A stretch of 64,000 bases of DNA, from positions 248,001 to 312,000 of the forward strand of contig NZ_JAOVZO020000018.1 of assembly GCF_025717065.2 (NCBI RefSeq), read 5' to 3'. The notes beneath the pieces were generated by a model that ran no database searches, was not told the DNA's origin, and worked only from the letters and a program-made list of their open reading frames with translations. The position numbers were made by a program, and so were the translations under genes. The first letter of the stretch is position 1. Each line of letters opens with the position of its first letter. Source of the DNA: Tahibacter soli (GTDB taxonomy: Bacteria > Pseudomonadota > Gammaproteobacteria > Xanthomonadales > Rhodanobacteraceae). Below, piece by piece: positions 1 to 8,333 of this stretch.

Positions 1-60
1 ATGCCGCGCAAGTCGGGCGCCGGCGCTGGCCGCGCGCCCGTTTTGGCTTCACAATGCCCG

Positions 61-80
61 CGCCGGACGACGCTCCGGCG
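61..80. promoter_or_regulatory. Short inverted repeat upstream of the LacI-type gene
   Basis: Seven-base arms (CGCCGGA / TCCGGCG) flank a six-base centre, about 30 bases before the regulator start. LacI-family proteins often autoregulate through palindromes, so this could be an operator. It could equally be a leader hairpin or chance in GC-rich DNA. Confidence 0.25.
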
Positions 81-110
81 CCAAGAATCCGCCTTCGCAA
101 GGTTTGAAGG

Positions 111-1154
111 ATGCGCAGTCCGACGATCAAAGACGTCGCCGAACGTTCACAGGTTTCGCTGAAAACCGTCTCCCGCGTCATCAACAACGAAACGACCGTG
201 CGCGAGGGCACCCGCAACAAGGTGCTGCGTGCGATCGCCGAACTCGGCTATCAGCCGGACCTGTCCGCGCGCAGCCTGCGCAGCGCGCGGTCGTACGCGC
301 TCGGCCTCGTCTACGACAACCCGAACCCGTACTACGTGATCGCGGTGCAGAGCGGCGTGCTGTCGGTGTGCCGCGAGAGCGGCTACGGCCTGCAGATCCA
401 CCCGTGCAATTCGAATTCGCCGAACCTCGCCGAGGAACTGGTGCAGCTCGCGCGTCACTCGCGGCTGGCCGGGCTCGTGCTCGCGCCGCCGATGTCCGAA
501 CGCATGGAGCTGATCCGGCACCTGACCGACCAGGGCATCCGCTTCGTGCGCATCATCTCGGCGGCCGAAGACCCGAAGGACGGCTACCCGTGCGTGTTCG
601 TCGACGACCGCGACGCGGCGTACGACATCACCAAGCACCTGATCCAGCTCGGCCACCAGCGCATCGGCTTCCTCTGGGGCGGCGAGGCGCACCGGTCGAG
701 TCCGGAGCGTTTTCGCGGCTACGAAAGCGCGCTCAAGGACTACGGCATCGCGCTCGACAAGAAACTGATCATCCACGGCGACTACAGCTTCGACGACGGT
801 TTCCGCGGGGCGCGGCGCCTGTTCGCGCTGAAAGAGCGTCCGACCGCGATCTTCGGCTCGAACGACGAGATCGCCGCAGGCGTGCTCGCCGCGGCGAAGT
901 CGTCGGGCCTGGAGGTGCCGTACGACCTCTCGATCGCGGGCTTCGAAGACAGCCCGTTCTCCAAGCAGTCGTGGCCGACGCTCACGACGGCCAAGCAGGC
1001 GACCGAAGAAATCGCCCGCCACGCGACGCAACTGCTCATCTCCACGCTCGACGAGGACGACGACGCCGACCGGCGCACGGTCGTGTCGAACAAGGGCTTC
1101 AGTCCGCAGCTCGTGATTCGCGGATCGACCGGGCCGGTGCGCGCCGGAAACTGA
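111..1154 (+). CDS. LacI-family transcriptional regulator
   Basis: This 347-residue protein begins with the classic LacI helix-turn-helix (TIKDVAERSQVSLKTVSRVI, about residues 4-23) and the hinge region (PDLSARSLRS). A periplasmic-binding-protein-like sugar-sensing core follows, including the family signature GIRFVRIISA and the late block IAGFEDSPFSKQSWPTLTT. Length is normal for the family. The ATG is preceded by AAGG seven bases upstream. Family knowledge says it should act as a cytoplasmic dimer that represses sugar-use genes until a ligand binds. The target is unknown: no sugar operon lies next to it inside the window, and any target may lie to the left. The small gene at 1231 follows on the same strand with a 76-base gap and need not be related. 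Confidence 0.9.
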   Translation: MRSPTIKDVAERSQVSLKTVSRVINNETTVREGTRNKVLRAIAELGYQPDLSARSLRSARSYALGLVYDNPNPYYVIAVQSGVLSVCRESGYGLQIHPCNSNSPNLAEELVQLARHSRLAGLVLAPPMSERMELIRHLTDQGIRFVRIISAAEDPKDGYPCVFVDDRDAAYDITKHLIQLGHQRIGFLWGGEAHRSSPERFRGYESALKDYGIALDKKLIIHGDYSFDDGFRGARRLFALKERPTAIFGSNDEIAAGVLAAAKSSGLEVPYDLSIAGFEDSPFSKQSWPTLTTAKQATEEIARHATQLLISTLDEDDDADRRTVVSNKGFSPQLVIRGSTGPVRAGN

Positions 1155-1230
1155 TCGTCGATCAACCCCGCGCGCGGGCCGGCAACGTATTGAACCACGG
1201 CAAGTCCCCTCAACAACGAAGGAGAAAGCC

Positions 1231-1683
1231 GTGGCGACATTTCCGCGTATCGACCGACCCTGCCCGCTGACCTGGAACGCGCTGCCCGACGCCGGCGGCG
1301 CCGACTGCGCGCCGTGCGGCAAGCGTGTGCACAACTTGAACGCGATGAGCGACACCGAGCGCGCGGCGTTTCTCGCGCGCGGCGACGGCTCGGTCTGCGT
1401 CGCCTACAGCGTGAAGCGCCGCGTGCCGCCGGCCGTCGCGACGTGGCTGATGGCCGCCGCCGTCGGCACGTTCGCCGGCGTCGCATCGGCCGAAGCGACG
1501 CTGCCGCCGATGCCGATCGCATCGGCGATCGCCGGCGCGGTCGACGGCGACAAGGGCGACACGCTGCTCGAACCGATCCTGATGGTCGGGGCGGTCATCG
1601 ATCCGGCGAAAGCCGAGAAGGTCGACGACGCCGACGCACCGCCGGAACTGCCGGTGGTCGTCGACGACGCCGGATCGCCGTAA
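1231..1683 (+). CDS. Small Cys-rich N-terminal, single-pass membrane protein, function unknown
   Basis: A GTG start is well supported by AAGGAG eight bases upstream. The 150-residue product starts with a compact cysteine block: CPLTW near residue 11, then CAPCGKRVHNLNAMS near residues 26-40, which resembles a four-cysteine metal-binding knuckle. One hydrophobic helix follows (about residues 65-85, VATWLMAAAVGTFAGVASA), then an acidic, Ala/Pro-rich tail. The motif C-x2-C-x3-V-x-[DN]-[LM]-x-x-[ML] recurs at the N-termini of small envelope proteins in several Gram-negative groups (from memory), so a membrane protein with a cytoplasmic metal-binding head is the most I can support. The partner and role are unknown. 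It lies just before a foldback repeat. Confidence 0.65.
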   Translation: MATFPRIDRPCPLTWNALPDAGGADCAPCGKRVHNLNAMSDTERAAFLARGDGSVCVAYSVKRRVPPAVATWLMAAAVGTFAGVASAEATLPPMPIASAIAGAVDGDKGDTLLEPILMVGAVIDPAKAEKVDDADAPPELPVVVDDAGSP

Positions 1684-1705
1684 CGCGTGGCTCAGCGCGC
1701 GGCGG

Positions 1706-1864
1706 GTGTCCTGTCCGGTTAGTTGCTTGAAGATCTCGCGCGCGGATTTGGCCGCGAATCTAGGCGCGCCGACGAGTCGTACTGGTAGTACGGCGAGGAG
1801 GCGCAACGACGAGTCGCGGCCAAAGACGCCGCGAGAATTCATGCGAACTAATCGGACAGGACAC
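1706..1864. repeat. Foldback element, family 1 (159 bp, nearly full-length palindrome)
   Basis: The left arm begins GTGTCCTGTCCGGTTAGTT and the right end is AACTAATCGGACAGGACAC, an inverted match with one mismatch over 19 bases. Reading both arms inward, similarity continues (TCTCGCGGCG, TTTGGCCGCGA) to a small central hairpin with a CGTAC/GTACG stem near 1788-1803, so almost the whole element can fold into one long imperfect hairpin. No transposase is encoded. The right end overlaps the 3' end of the transglutaminase-like gene and provides its last codons and TAG stop. This is the architecture of a MITE or large REP-like element; no target-site duplication was evident. Confidence 0.75.
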
Positions 1865-3287
1865 TACTTGCGCGCTGGGCGACTTGCGCAATTGAACGAA
1901 TCTGCAGTTTCGCAAGACGTCCCATCGCCGCCGCGAACGCGGCGCGATCGCCCTGCCCGACGACCAGCGCGACGTGCGTCGCGTCGAATCCCGCGGTCGC
2001 CGCGTCGAAGCTGACCCAACGACCGCCGATCAGCGCCTGCGTCCACGCATGCGGCACGAACACGTCGCCGCGGCCGGCATAACGCTGGCTGTAGACCATG
2101 CCGCCGGCGACGCGCGTCGGAATGCCGGCCGCGCGGCCGAGTGCGGCGAGATACAGCGCATAGGCGACGCAGTCGCCCTGGCCGCTGCGCGCGGTCGCAA
2201 GTGCCGAGCCCGCGCCGAGAAAGCCGTTGATGCCGACGAGATGCCGGCGCGCGTAGTCCTCCAGTGCGAGCATGTGCCTGCGCGGATCGGCGACCGCGCC
2301 GACCGTGCGCACCGCGTCGGCGAATTCCCGCGCATCGCTCTCGATGCGCGCGTTCGGCGCGCGCGTTTCGGTCGGCGCGACGTCGATGCGCGGCTCGTCG
2401 CCGCAGGTCGCGCAAATGTCGATCGACACCGTGTCGCCGTTCGCGCGTACACGCTGCTCGCCGGTCGACGGCACGTCGAACGCGCCGTCGGTATGCGCGA
2501 GCACATAGCGGATGCGCTGCGACTGCGCGGACGGCGGTATTCGGTACGGCGAGCGCACGAACAGGCGCTTGATGAAGTCGACCGAGCGGTTCGGCGCGAG
2601 AGCGACATCGCGCGTGGCGGCAACGAGATCGAGCGCGACGCCGGCGACGCGCATCTCCACACGCAGCGGCCGCAGACCGTCGTCGAGCCAGCTCGTCGTC
2701 GTGGAGACTTTGTCGCCCTTGCGCGTCGTGCGCACGACTTGCGTCGCGACGACGCCGACCCCGCCGACATCGATCGCGCGCCGCTCGCCGATGCGCAATT
2801 CGACCGGGACGGCCGCGTCGTCGTTCGTGTCGAAGCCGGTCAGCGCCAGCGTGCGTCCCGGCTGCGCGATCGCGTCGTGGAGCAGCGCGGCTTCGGCCAG
2901 CGGCCAGGTCACGCCGGACGGCAGCGCGACACGCTCGCGGCGCACGATGCCCTGCTCGTCGATGTCGAGCGCGATTGCGCCGCCATCGACGGTCGCGGTC
3001 TTGCCGCGCGTCACGTCGTGCGTGCGCAGCGCGAACGCGTAGGCGAGCGGCGCGCCGTCGACGCCCGATTCGAAGCGCTGTTCCAGCACGAGGCGATTCG
3101 CGCGGTCGGCGCCCTGCAATTCGATTTCGACGCGCGTCGTGTCGATCGTGCGGCCGTCGGCGATGTCGCGCCGCATCTGCGCATGGCCGGCCTTGTCGCC
3201 GTCGATCAACACCGCGAACCATTGCGGTTCGGCCGAAGCCGACGCCGCGCACAAGAACAGCAACCCACCGCAATAACGCGCGAGCAT
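1848..3287 (-). CDS. Exported transglutaminase-like domain protein
   Basis: Start chosen at the ATG (3287) that opens a signal peptide (MLARYCGGLLFLCAASASA) after an AAAGGGG ribosome binding site; the frame is open further upstream but only through repeat DNA. The 479-residue product has a long N-terminal beta-rich region, then a transglutaminase/protease-like core near the C-terminus. The GQGDCVAYALYLAALGRAAGIPTR segment carries the catalytic Cys, HAWTQALIGGRW the His, and SFDAATAG the Asp. Such proteins act in the periplasm on peptides or proteins as hydrolases or transglutaminases; the substrate is unknown. The last residues (SSVLSD) and the TAG stop come from the foldback repeat at 1706-1864, so the native C-terminus has probably been replaced by a few residues. 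Confidence 0.8.
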   Translation of the reverse strand: MLARYCGGLLFLCAASASAEPQWFAVLIDGDKAGHAQMRRDIADGRTIDTTRVEIELQGADRANRLVLEQRFESGVDGAPLAYAFALRTHDVTRGKTATVDGGAIALDIDEQGIVRRERVALPSGVTWPLAEAALLHDAIAQPGRTLALTGFDTNDDAAVPVELRIGERRAIDVGGVGVVATQVVRTTRKGDKVSTTTSWLDDGLRPLRVEMRVAGVALDLVAATRDVALAPNRSVDFIKRLFVRSPYRIPPSAQSQRIRYVLAHTDGAFDVPSTGEQRVRANGDTVSIDICATCGDEPRIDVAPTETRAPNARIESDAREFADAVRTVGAVADPRRHMLALEDYARRHLVGINGFLGAGSALATARSGQGDCVAYALYLAALGRAAGIPTRVAGGMVYSQRYAGRGDVFVPHAWTQALIGGRWVSFDAATAGFDATHVALVVGQGDRAAFAAAMGRLAKLQIRSIAQVAQRASSVLSD

Positions 3288-3405
3288 CGGACGCCCCTTT
3301 CGATCGACGATGACGTCTGCAACGCGCGGGCGCGGGAAACGGGTTAGCGGGGCGTCAGCGTGTGGCGTTCTGCGGCTCGATCGCGGCCGGTTTTTCGCGG
3401 ATTTC

Positions 3406-3567
3406 GTGGCCTGCAACAGACGAATCGGAAGAGGGATCGCGAAGGACTGGTCGTGGAGGACGCCGCTGCGGAGCGAAGCCAATAGCACAAGCTATTGGCT
3501 GAGTGAGCAGCAAGTCCTGCGCGGCCAGGACGAGCGAGCTACTTTCGATTTGTCTGTTGCAGGCCAC
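3406..3567. repeat. Foldback element, family 2, copy A (162 bp)
   Basis: The terminal inverted repeats start GTGGCCTGCAACAGACGAAT on the left and match the right end with two mismatches over about 25 bases. The centre holds a perfect 10-bp stem AGCCAATAGC/GCTATTGGCT (3477-3500) with an ACAA loop. The whole unit is present again, inverted, at 21606-21768 with roughly 85-90% identity by eye. The right part forms the 3' end of the gene at 3492-4052. No transposase or other long gene is inside it. Confidence 0.85.
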
Positions 3568-4052
3568 CAGTAGCCGAACGTGTCGGCCAGGAGTTTCATG
3601 CCGCCATAGCGCGAGACGTAGACGAGAACGACGAGCAGCGTGGTGACGGCGATCGCCAGCAGGTTCGCGACGAGGTTTTCGCCGACCGCGCGCCACCACG
3701 ATTTCGCTTCCTTGAGCTGGCGGACGAGTTCGGCGTCCATTGCCGCTCGCGCCTGTTGCAGCGTGACGCCGAGCGAAGTCTCGCACAGGGTCTCAAGCGC
3801 GCTCTCGGCTTCGACGCGATACGCGTCAATGCGCGTCGGCAGGTTCGCCGCGTGGATGAACGCATCGAGTTCGCTCGGCGTCGTCTCGCGGTCATGGCGC
3901 TCGCGCATCGATACGCAGAAGTTCAATTTGTCGCGTTTGTACAGCGCATACGCGACGTGGCCGACCATGTCGTCCTTGTCCTGCACGAACGTGGCATACG
4001 TCCGGTGCGCGACCGGACCGCCGGAAGCCTGGATCGCGCGCTGCGCGTCCAT
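3492..4052 (-). CDS. Unknown protein with C-terminal membrane helix, tail encoded by a repeat
   Basis: About 186 residues, starting at ATG 4052 (a GTG is one codon upstream; neither has a clear ribosome binding site, which suggests translational coupling to the small gene 15 bases before it). The N-terminal third contains DDMVGHVAYALYKRDKLNF, a conserved-looking helical segment. A coiled, charged middle follows (SELDAFIHAAN...QQARAAMDAELVRQLKEAKSWW), then one strong hydrophobic helix (NLLAIAVTTLLVVLVYVSRY). The final 24 or so residues (from WPATDKSK to CCSLSQ) lie inside the foldback element, so the natural stop has been lost or moved. I do not recognise the family with certainty. A membrane-tethered accessory protein is the most that can be inferred. 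Confidence 0.6.
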   Translation of the reverse strand: MDAQRAIQASGGPVAHRTYATFVQDKDDMVGHVAYALYKRDKLNFCVSMRERHDRETTPSELDAFIHAANLPTRIDAYRVEAESALETLCETSLGVTLQQARAAMDAELVRQLKEAKSWWRAVGENLVANLLAIAVTTLLVVLVYVSRYGGMKLLADTFGYWWPATDKSKVARSSWPRRTCCSLSQ

Positions 4053-4070
4053 CACCGGATTTGGCGTCGG

Positions 4071-4265
4071 CTACTTGCTGCGCGATCTTGACAGCGAGCG
4101 CATCGCGATCACGCCGGCCCGCGCGATTTCTTCGCTCGTCAGGTGAAAGCGGCGGCCGGTCAGCTGCGTGTACAGATTGTTCGGAGGAATGCCCGCGATC
4201 AGGCGCGCATTCGCTTCGCGGATGACGTCGACGGTGATCAGTTCCTTGAGCGTGGCGCGGCGCAT
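4071..4265 (-). CDS. Small unknown protein (64 aa) upstream of the membrane protein gene
   Basis: Start chosen at ATG 4265 with AAGGAA seven to twelve bases upstream. The product is helical and basic: MRRATLKELITVDVIREANA, then LYTQLTGRRFHLTSEEIARA. It resembles a small helix-turn-helix or adaptor-sized protein, but no diagnostic motif is visible. It ends 15 bases before the next gene on the same strand, so the pair is likely one transcription unit. Its function is unknown. It is separated from the conserved prc-lipA cluster by only about 80 bases but is not normally part of that cluster. Confidence 0.5.
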   Translation of the reverse strand: MRRATLKELITVDVIREANARLIAGIPPNNLYTQLTGRRFHLTSEEIARAGVIAMRSLSRSRSK

Positions 4266-4343
4266 GGCGAGTTCCTTCGCGACAGTCGGTCGAGTACGAC
4301 CGAGCGTCGCGAAAAATTTCCATACTCGCAAGCCCAAGAACAT

Positions 4344-6608
4344 TCAGTCGACCCCGAGCTTGCCCGCGTGCGGCAGCACCTGCTGCGCGAGCTTCGTGTC
4401 GGCGCGGATCAGGCCCACTTCGTCGGCGAGGATGTGCGCGGCTTCGTCGAGCAGGATGTCCTTCTGGTCCTTCGCCTTCTTTTCGCGCTCGACCTGCGCC
4501 TTGATGCTGCGCTCGTCGGCCTGCAGGCCGTCGTCGGTCGCGGCGACCGCGTCGCTGGTGGCGGAGGCGGACTCGACTTCGCGTTCCACCTTGCTCTTGC
4601 CCGCGCCGGCGCCCTTCGTCGCTTCGATCGCCTTGGCCGCTTCGTTGCCCTGTACCGCTTCGTTCCCGGCGTCAGCCGCGAGCTTCTGCTTGTCCGCGTC
4701 GCGCGCCTTCTTCCGCGCCTCCTGGTCGTCGCGTTCCTTGCGCCGCACGTCCTCGTTCAGCGAGACGGTTTTCTCGTCGCGCAGACGCTTGATCTCGGCG
4801 AGGTCTTCGGTGAGGTACTGCCATTCCTTCGACTTCGCCACGCGCGCGTCGTGGCGCGACGCCAGCATCGGTACGAGCGGCTTGAGATCGGCCACGGCGC
4901 TGTATTTCGCCGGCGTGATCGAACTCCACGGCAGCGCGTTCTCGTAGCTCGATTCGCCGAATTCCTTGGCGTCGCCGCTGTCGGGGAACGCAAGATCGGG
5001 CGCCACGCCGCGCAGCTGCGTCGTGCCGCCGTTGATGCGGAAGAACTGCGCGATCGTCATCTTGAGTTCGCCGTATTTCGGCTTCTCGTTCTGCGCGACC
5101 TGATCGAGATCGACGAGGTTCTGCACCGTGCCCTTGCCGAACGTCGGCTCGCCGATGATCAGGCCGCGGCCGTAGTCCTGGATCGCCGCGGCGAAGATTT
5201 CCGACGCCGACGCCGAGCCGCGGTTGACGAGCACGGCGAGCGGGCCGTCCCACGACATGCCGGCGTTGCCGTCCTGTTCGGATTCGACGCGGCCCTGCGC
5301 GTTGCGCACCTGCACGACCGGGCCCTGGTCGATGAAGAGGCCGGTGAGTTCGGTCGCCTCGGTCAGCGAACCGCCGCCGTTGTTGCGCAGGTCGATCAGC
5401 ACGCCGTCGACCTTGTCCTGCTTGAGCTCGCCCAGGAGCCGCGCGACGTCGCGCGTGGCGCTCTTGTAGTCGCGGTCGCCGCGGCGGCGCGCATCGAAGT
5501 CCTGGTAGAACGTCGGCAGCTGGATCACGCCGACGCGGCGCACGGCTTGCCCGTCCTTGACCTCGATCACCTGCTTCTTCGCCGCCTGCTCCTCGATGCT
5601 CACCTTCTTGCGCACGAGCGAGAGCTGCACGGGCTTGGCGTCGAGACCCGCGTCGGAAGGCAACACTTCCAGTCGTACCGTCGTATCTTTCTGGCCGCGG
5701 ATCTTGTCGACGACGTCGTCCAGACGCCAGCCGATGACGTCGACGACTTGGCCGCCTTCGCCCTGGCCCACGCCGACGATCTTGTCGCCGACCTTGAGCT
5801 TGCCGGACAGCGCCGCCGGACCGCCCGGCACGATCTCGCGGATCGCCGTGTATTCGTCTTCGCGCTGCAGCACCGCGCCGATGCCCTCGAGCGACAGCTT
5901 CATCGCGATGTCGAAGTTTTCGCTCGCGCGCGGGCCGAGGTAGTTCGTATGCGGCTCGATCGCGGTCGCGTACGCGTTCATGAACGTCTGGAACACGTCT
6001 TCGCTGTTGATCTGCGCGACGCGATCCTCGAAGCCGGCGTAGCGCTTGTCGAGCGTCTTCCTGATGTCGTCGTCCTTCTTGCCGGCGAGCTTCAGGCGCA
6101 GCACGTCGTTCTTGACGCGCTTGCGCCACAGGTCGTCGAGCTCGGCGGTGTCTTTCGCCCACTGCGCCTTTTCGCGGTCGAACGCGTAGGTTTCCTGCGT
6201 GGTGAGATCGACCGGCGCCTGCAGCAGCTTGCGCGAATACGCGGTGCGTTCGGCGACGCGCTGCAGGTACAGGTTGAACACCGCGTAGGGCATCGTCAGG
6301 TCGCGGTTGTAGATCGCGTCGTCGAGCTGTTCGCGCGCGGCGACGAACTTGTCGACATCGGTTTTGACGAAGAACAGCTTGTCGGGGTCGAGCGACTTGA
6401 AATAGCCGTCGAACATGCGGACCGACATCGCGTCGTCGAGCGGCACGGCCTTGTAGTGGAAGCGCGTCAGGAAGCGCGACGCCCAGATGGCGGCTTCGGC
6501 CTGATCCTCGCCGGGCTTGAGCAGCGGGCCGCCCGCGACCGTACCTGCCGGCTTCGCGCCAACGGCGCCGGCGGCGATCAGAGCGAGGATGAGTAGCGTT
6601 TTCCGCAT
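4344..6608 (-). CDS. prc: Tail-specific C-terminal processing protease Prc/Tsp (S41A)
   Basis: The start is the ATG at 6608, which opens a signal peptide (MRKTLLILALIAAGAVGA); the frame is open further upstream through lipA but that part is a shadow. The 754-residue product has an N-terminal helical domain, a PDZ domain (GIGAVLQREDEYTAIREIVP region), the S41 core with DLRNNGGGSL, the catalytic Ser in GSASASEIFAA and Lys in GEPTFGKGTVQ. A C-terminal Prc-specific helical region follows, with a long charged Ala/Lys/Glu stretch. Length fits the E. coli Prc type rather than the shorter CtpA type. It degrades periplasmic substrates by their C-termini and in E. coli trims penicillin-binding proteins and MepS, which suits its place after the cell-wall genes. 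Confidence 0.95.
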   Translation of the reverse strand: MRKTLLILALIAAGAVGAKPAGTVAGGPLLKPGEDQAEAAIWASRFLTRFHYKAVPLDDAMSVRMFDGYFKSLDPDKLFFVKTDVDKFVAAREQLDDAIYNRDLTMPYAVFNLYLQRVAERTAYSRKLLQAPVDLTTQETYAFDREKAQWAKDTAELDDLWRKRVKNDVLRLKLAGKKDDDIRKTLDKRYAGFEDRVAQINSEDVFQTFMNAYATAIEPHTNYLGPRASENFDIAMKLSLEGIGAVLQREDEYTAIREIVPGGPAALSGKLKVGDKIVGVGQGEGGQVVDVIGWRLDDVVDKIRGQKDTTVRLEVLPSDAGLDAKPVQLSLVRKKVSIEEQAAKKQVIEVKDGQAVRRVGVIQLPTFYQDFDARRRGDRDYKSATRDVARLLGELKQDKVDGVLIDLRNNGGGSLTEATELTGLFIDQGPVVQVRNAQGRVESEQDGNAGMSWDGPLAVLVNRGSASASEIFAAAIQDYGRGLIIGEPTFGKGTVQNLVDLDQVAQNEKPKYGELKMTIAQFFRINGGTTQLRGVAPDLAFPDSGDAKEFGESSYENALPWSSITPAKYSAVADLKPLVPMLASRHDARVAKSKEWQYLTEDLAEIKRLRDEKTVSLNEDVRRKERDDQEARKKARDADKQKLAADAGNEAVQGNEAAKAIEATKGAGAGKSKVEREVESASATSDAVAATDDGLQADERSIKAQVEREKKAKDQKDILLDEAAHILADEVGLIRADTKLAQQVLPHAGKLGVD

Positions 6609-6640
6609 GACGTTCTCCGCAAAACTGTTGCTGCTTGGGC

Positions 6641-7618
6641 TCAGGCTACCTGCATCACGCCCGCCGCGTGTGCCATTTCGTCCGCATGATAGGACGAACG
6701 GACCATCGGTCCCGACGCGACGTGCTGGAAACCGAGCCGGTAACCGAGCTCTTCCAGCGATTTGAACTCGTCGGGCGTCCAGTAACGAATTACCGGATGA
6801 TGGTGCGCGGTGGGTTGCAGGTACTGACCGATCGTGACCATGTCGACATCGTGCGCGCGCAAATCGTTCAATGCGCCTTCGACCTGTTCGTAGGTTTCGC
6901 CCAGCCCCAGCATGATGCCGGACTTCGTCGGCACCTCCGGATGCTGCGCCTTGAAGCGCTTCAGGAGGTCCAGCGACCAGTCGTAGTCGGCGCCGGGCCG
7001 CACTTCGCGATACAGCTCGCGGACGGTTTCGAGGTTGTGGTTGAACACGTCCGGCGGCGCCGCTTTGAGAATTTCCAGCGCGCGCTCCATGCGGCCCTTG
7101 CCGCGGAAGTCGGGCGTGAGGATCTCGATCTGGATGTTCGGGCTCTGCGCGCGCACCGCCGTGATGCAGTCGGCGAAGTGCTGGGCGCCGCCGTCGCGCA
7201 GGTCGTCGCGGTCGACCGACGTGATCACTACATAGCGAAGACTCATGTCGGCGATCGTGTCGGCGAGGTGCTTGGGCTCGTGCGGATCGGGCGGCTTGGG
7301 CCGGCCGTGCGCGACGTCGCAGAACGAGCAGCGGCGCGTGCAGACTTCGCCGAGGATCATGAAGGTCGCGGTGCCCTTGCCGAAGCACTCGTGGATGTTC
7401 GGGCACGAAGCTTCTTCGCAGACCGTGACGAGCCGGTTTTCGCGCAGCTTCGCCTTGAGCTTGGCCACCGCGTTGCCGGGCGGAATGCGCACGCGGATCC
7501 AGTCGGGTTTCTTCAGGCGCGGCGCGGCGTCGAATACGGCGCGGTTGCGCGCGATCTTGTCTTCGCCGAGCTGCTTTTCGCCGACGACGATGATGGGAAT
7601 GGACTTGGTCGTTTCCAT
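6641..7618 (-). CDS. lipA: Lipoyl synthase
   Basis: Radical-SAM enzyme that inserts two sulfurs into octanoyl groups on lipoyl domains (pyruvate dehydrogenase, 2-oxoglutarate dehydrogenase, glycine cleavage). The 325-residue protein shows the auxiliary-cluster cysteines [12 protein letters not shown], the SAM-cluster motif CTRRCSFC and the C-terminal RSSYHA segment whose Ser ligates the sacrificial cluster. Start chosen at [10 protein letters not shown] (7618), where family homology begins, five bases after the lipB stop, so the two are probably translated from one message. aceE, whose complex needs lipoate, is elsewhere in this window. Confidence 0.96.
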   Translation of the reverse strand: METTKSIPIIVVGEKQLGEDKIARNRAVFDAAPRLKKPDWIRVRIPPGNAVAKLKAKLRENRLVTVCEEASCPNIHECFGKGTATFMILGEVCTRRCSFCDVAHGRPKPPDPHEPKHLADTIADMSLRYVVITSVDRDDLRDGGAQHFADCITAVRAQSPNIQIEILTPDFRGKGRMERALEILKAAPPDVFNHNLETVRELYREVRPGADYDWSLDLLKRFKAQHPEVPTKSGIMLGLGETYEQVEGALNDLRAHDVDMVTIGQYLQPTAHHHPVIRYWTPDEFKSLEELGYRLGFQHVASGPMVRSSYHADEMAHAAGVMQVA

Positions 7619-7623
7619 GGATT

Positions 7624-8310
7624 TCACGCGGGGGCGGCAACGCGCGGGGCGAGCGCCGGGAGTACGGGATCGGCCGGTTGCGCACGCAGACCGAGCTGAG
7701 CGCACAGATGGTCGATCAGCACGGATTCGAGCGCCGCCGGGCTCGACGGGCCGCCCAAGTCTAGCACCTGGGTTACCGCCAGACCCTCATAACCGCAAGG
7801 ATTGATGCGGTGGAACGGTTCCAGATCCATCGCGGCGTTGAACGCGAGGCCGTGGAACGACGCGCCGCGCCGGATGCGCAAACCGAGCGCGGCCACCTTC
7901 GCCGCGCCGACGTACACGCCGGGTGCGCCGTCGCGGCGGGCCGCTACGATGTTCCAGTGGTCGAGCGTGTCGATGATGGCCTGCTCGATGCGGTGCACGA
8001 GCTCGCGCACGCCGAGGCCGGCGCGGCGCAGGTCGACGAGCGGATAGACGACGATCTGGCCGGGGCCGTGATACGTCACCTGGCCCCCGCGATCGACCGG
8101 AACGACCGGGATGTCGCCCGGCGCGAGCACGTGCTCGCGCTTGCCGGCCTGCCCGAGCGTGAACACCGGCTCGTGCTGCAGCGACCAGAATTCGTCGGCG
8201 GTCGCCTCGGTGCGCGCGTCGGTGAACGCCTGCATCGCGCGCCAGACCGGCTCGTAGGGGAGCACACCGGGAAACCGGCGGACCAGAACGGGGAGAGCGG
8301 CGGTTTCCAC
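7624..8310 (-). CDS. lipB: Octanoyl-(acyl carrier protein):protein octanoyltransferase
   Basis: Transfers octanoate from ACP to lipoyl domains, the step before LipA. The 228-residue protein contains the [18 protein letters not shown] block, [14 protein letters not shown] with the conserved Lys, and [13 protein letters not shown] with the acyl-accepting Cys. A GTG start at 8310 gives the normal family length. It lies between ybeD and lipA in the usual gammaproteobacterial order. The extra Pro/Ala-rich C-terminus ([14 protein letters not shown]) is unremarkable. Confidence 0.95.
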   Translation of the reverse strand: METAALPVLVRRFPGVLPYEPVWRAMQAFTDARTEATADEFWSLQHEPVFTLGQAGKREHVLAPGDIPVVPVDRGGQVTYHGPGQIVVYPLVDLRRAGLGVRELVHRIEQAIIDTLDHWNIVAARRDGAPGVYVGAAKVAALGLRIRRGASFHGLAFNAAMDLEPFHRINPCGYEGLAVTQVLDLGGPSSPAALESVLIDHLCAQLGLRAQPADPVLPALAPRVAAPA

Positions 8311-8333
8311 GGTCGCGCGGTCGGTTCCTTTCG

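Noticed and set aside
1-110. Possible gene start at the first base of the window
   Set aside because: The ATG at position 1 opens a short frame with no domain; nothing can be said without sequence to the left.
4143-6596. Long open frame on the plus strand (over 800 codons)
   Set aside because: It is entirely antisense to prc, is Arg/Leu/Val-rich without domains, and arises from the GC-biased codon use of the real gene.
4344-7685. Possible LipA-Prc fusion in one continuous minus-strand frame
   Set aside because: The lipA motifs are in a different frame; the prc frame simply stays open upstream of its signal-peptide ATG.
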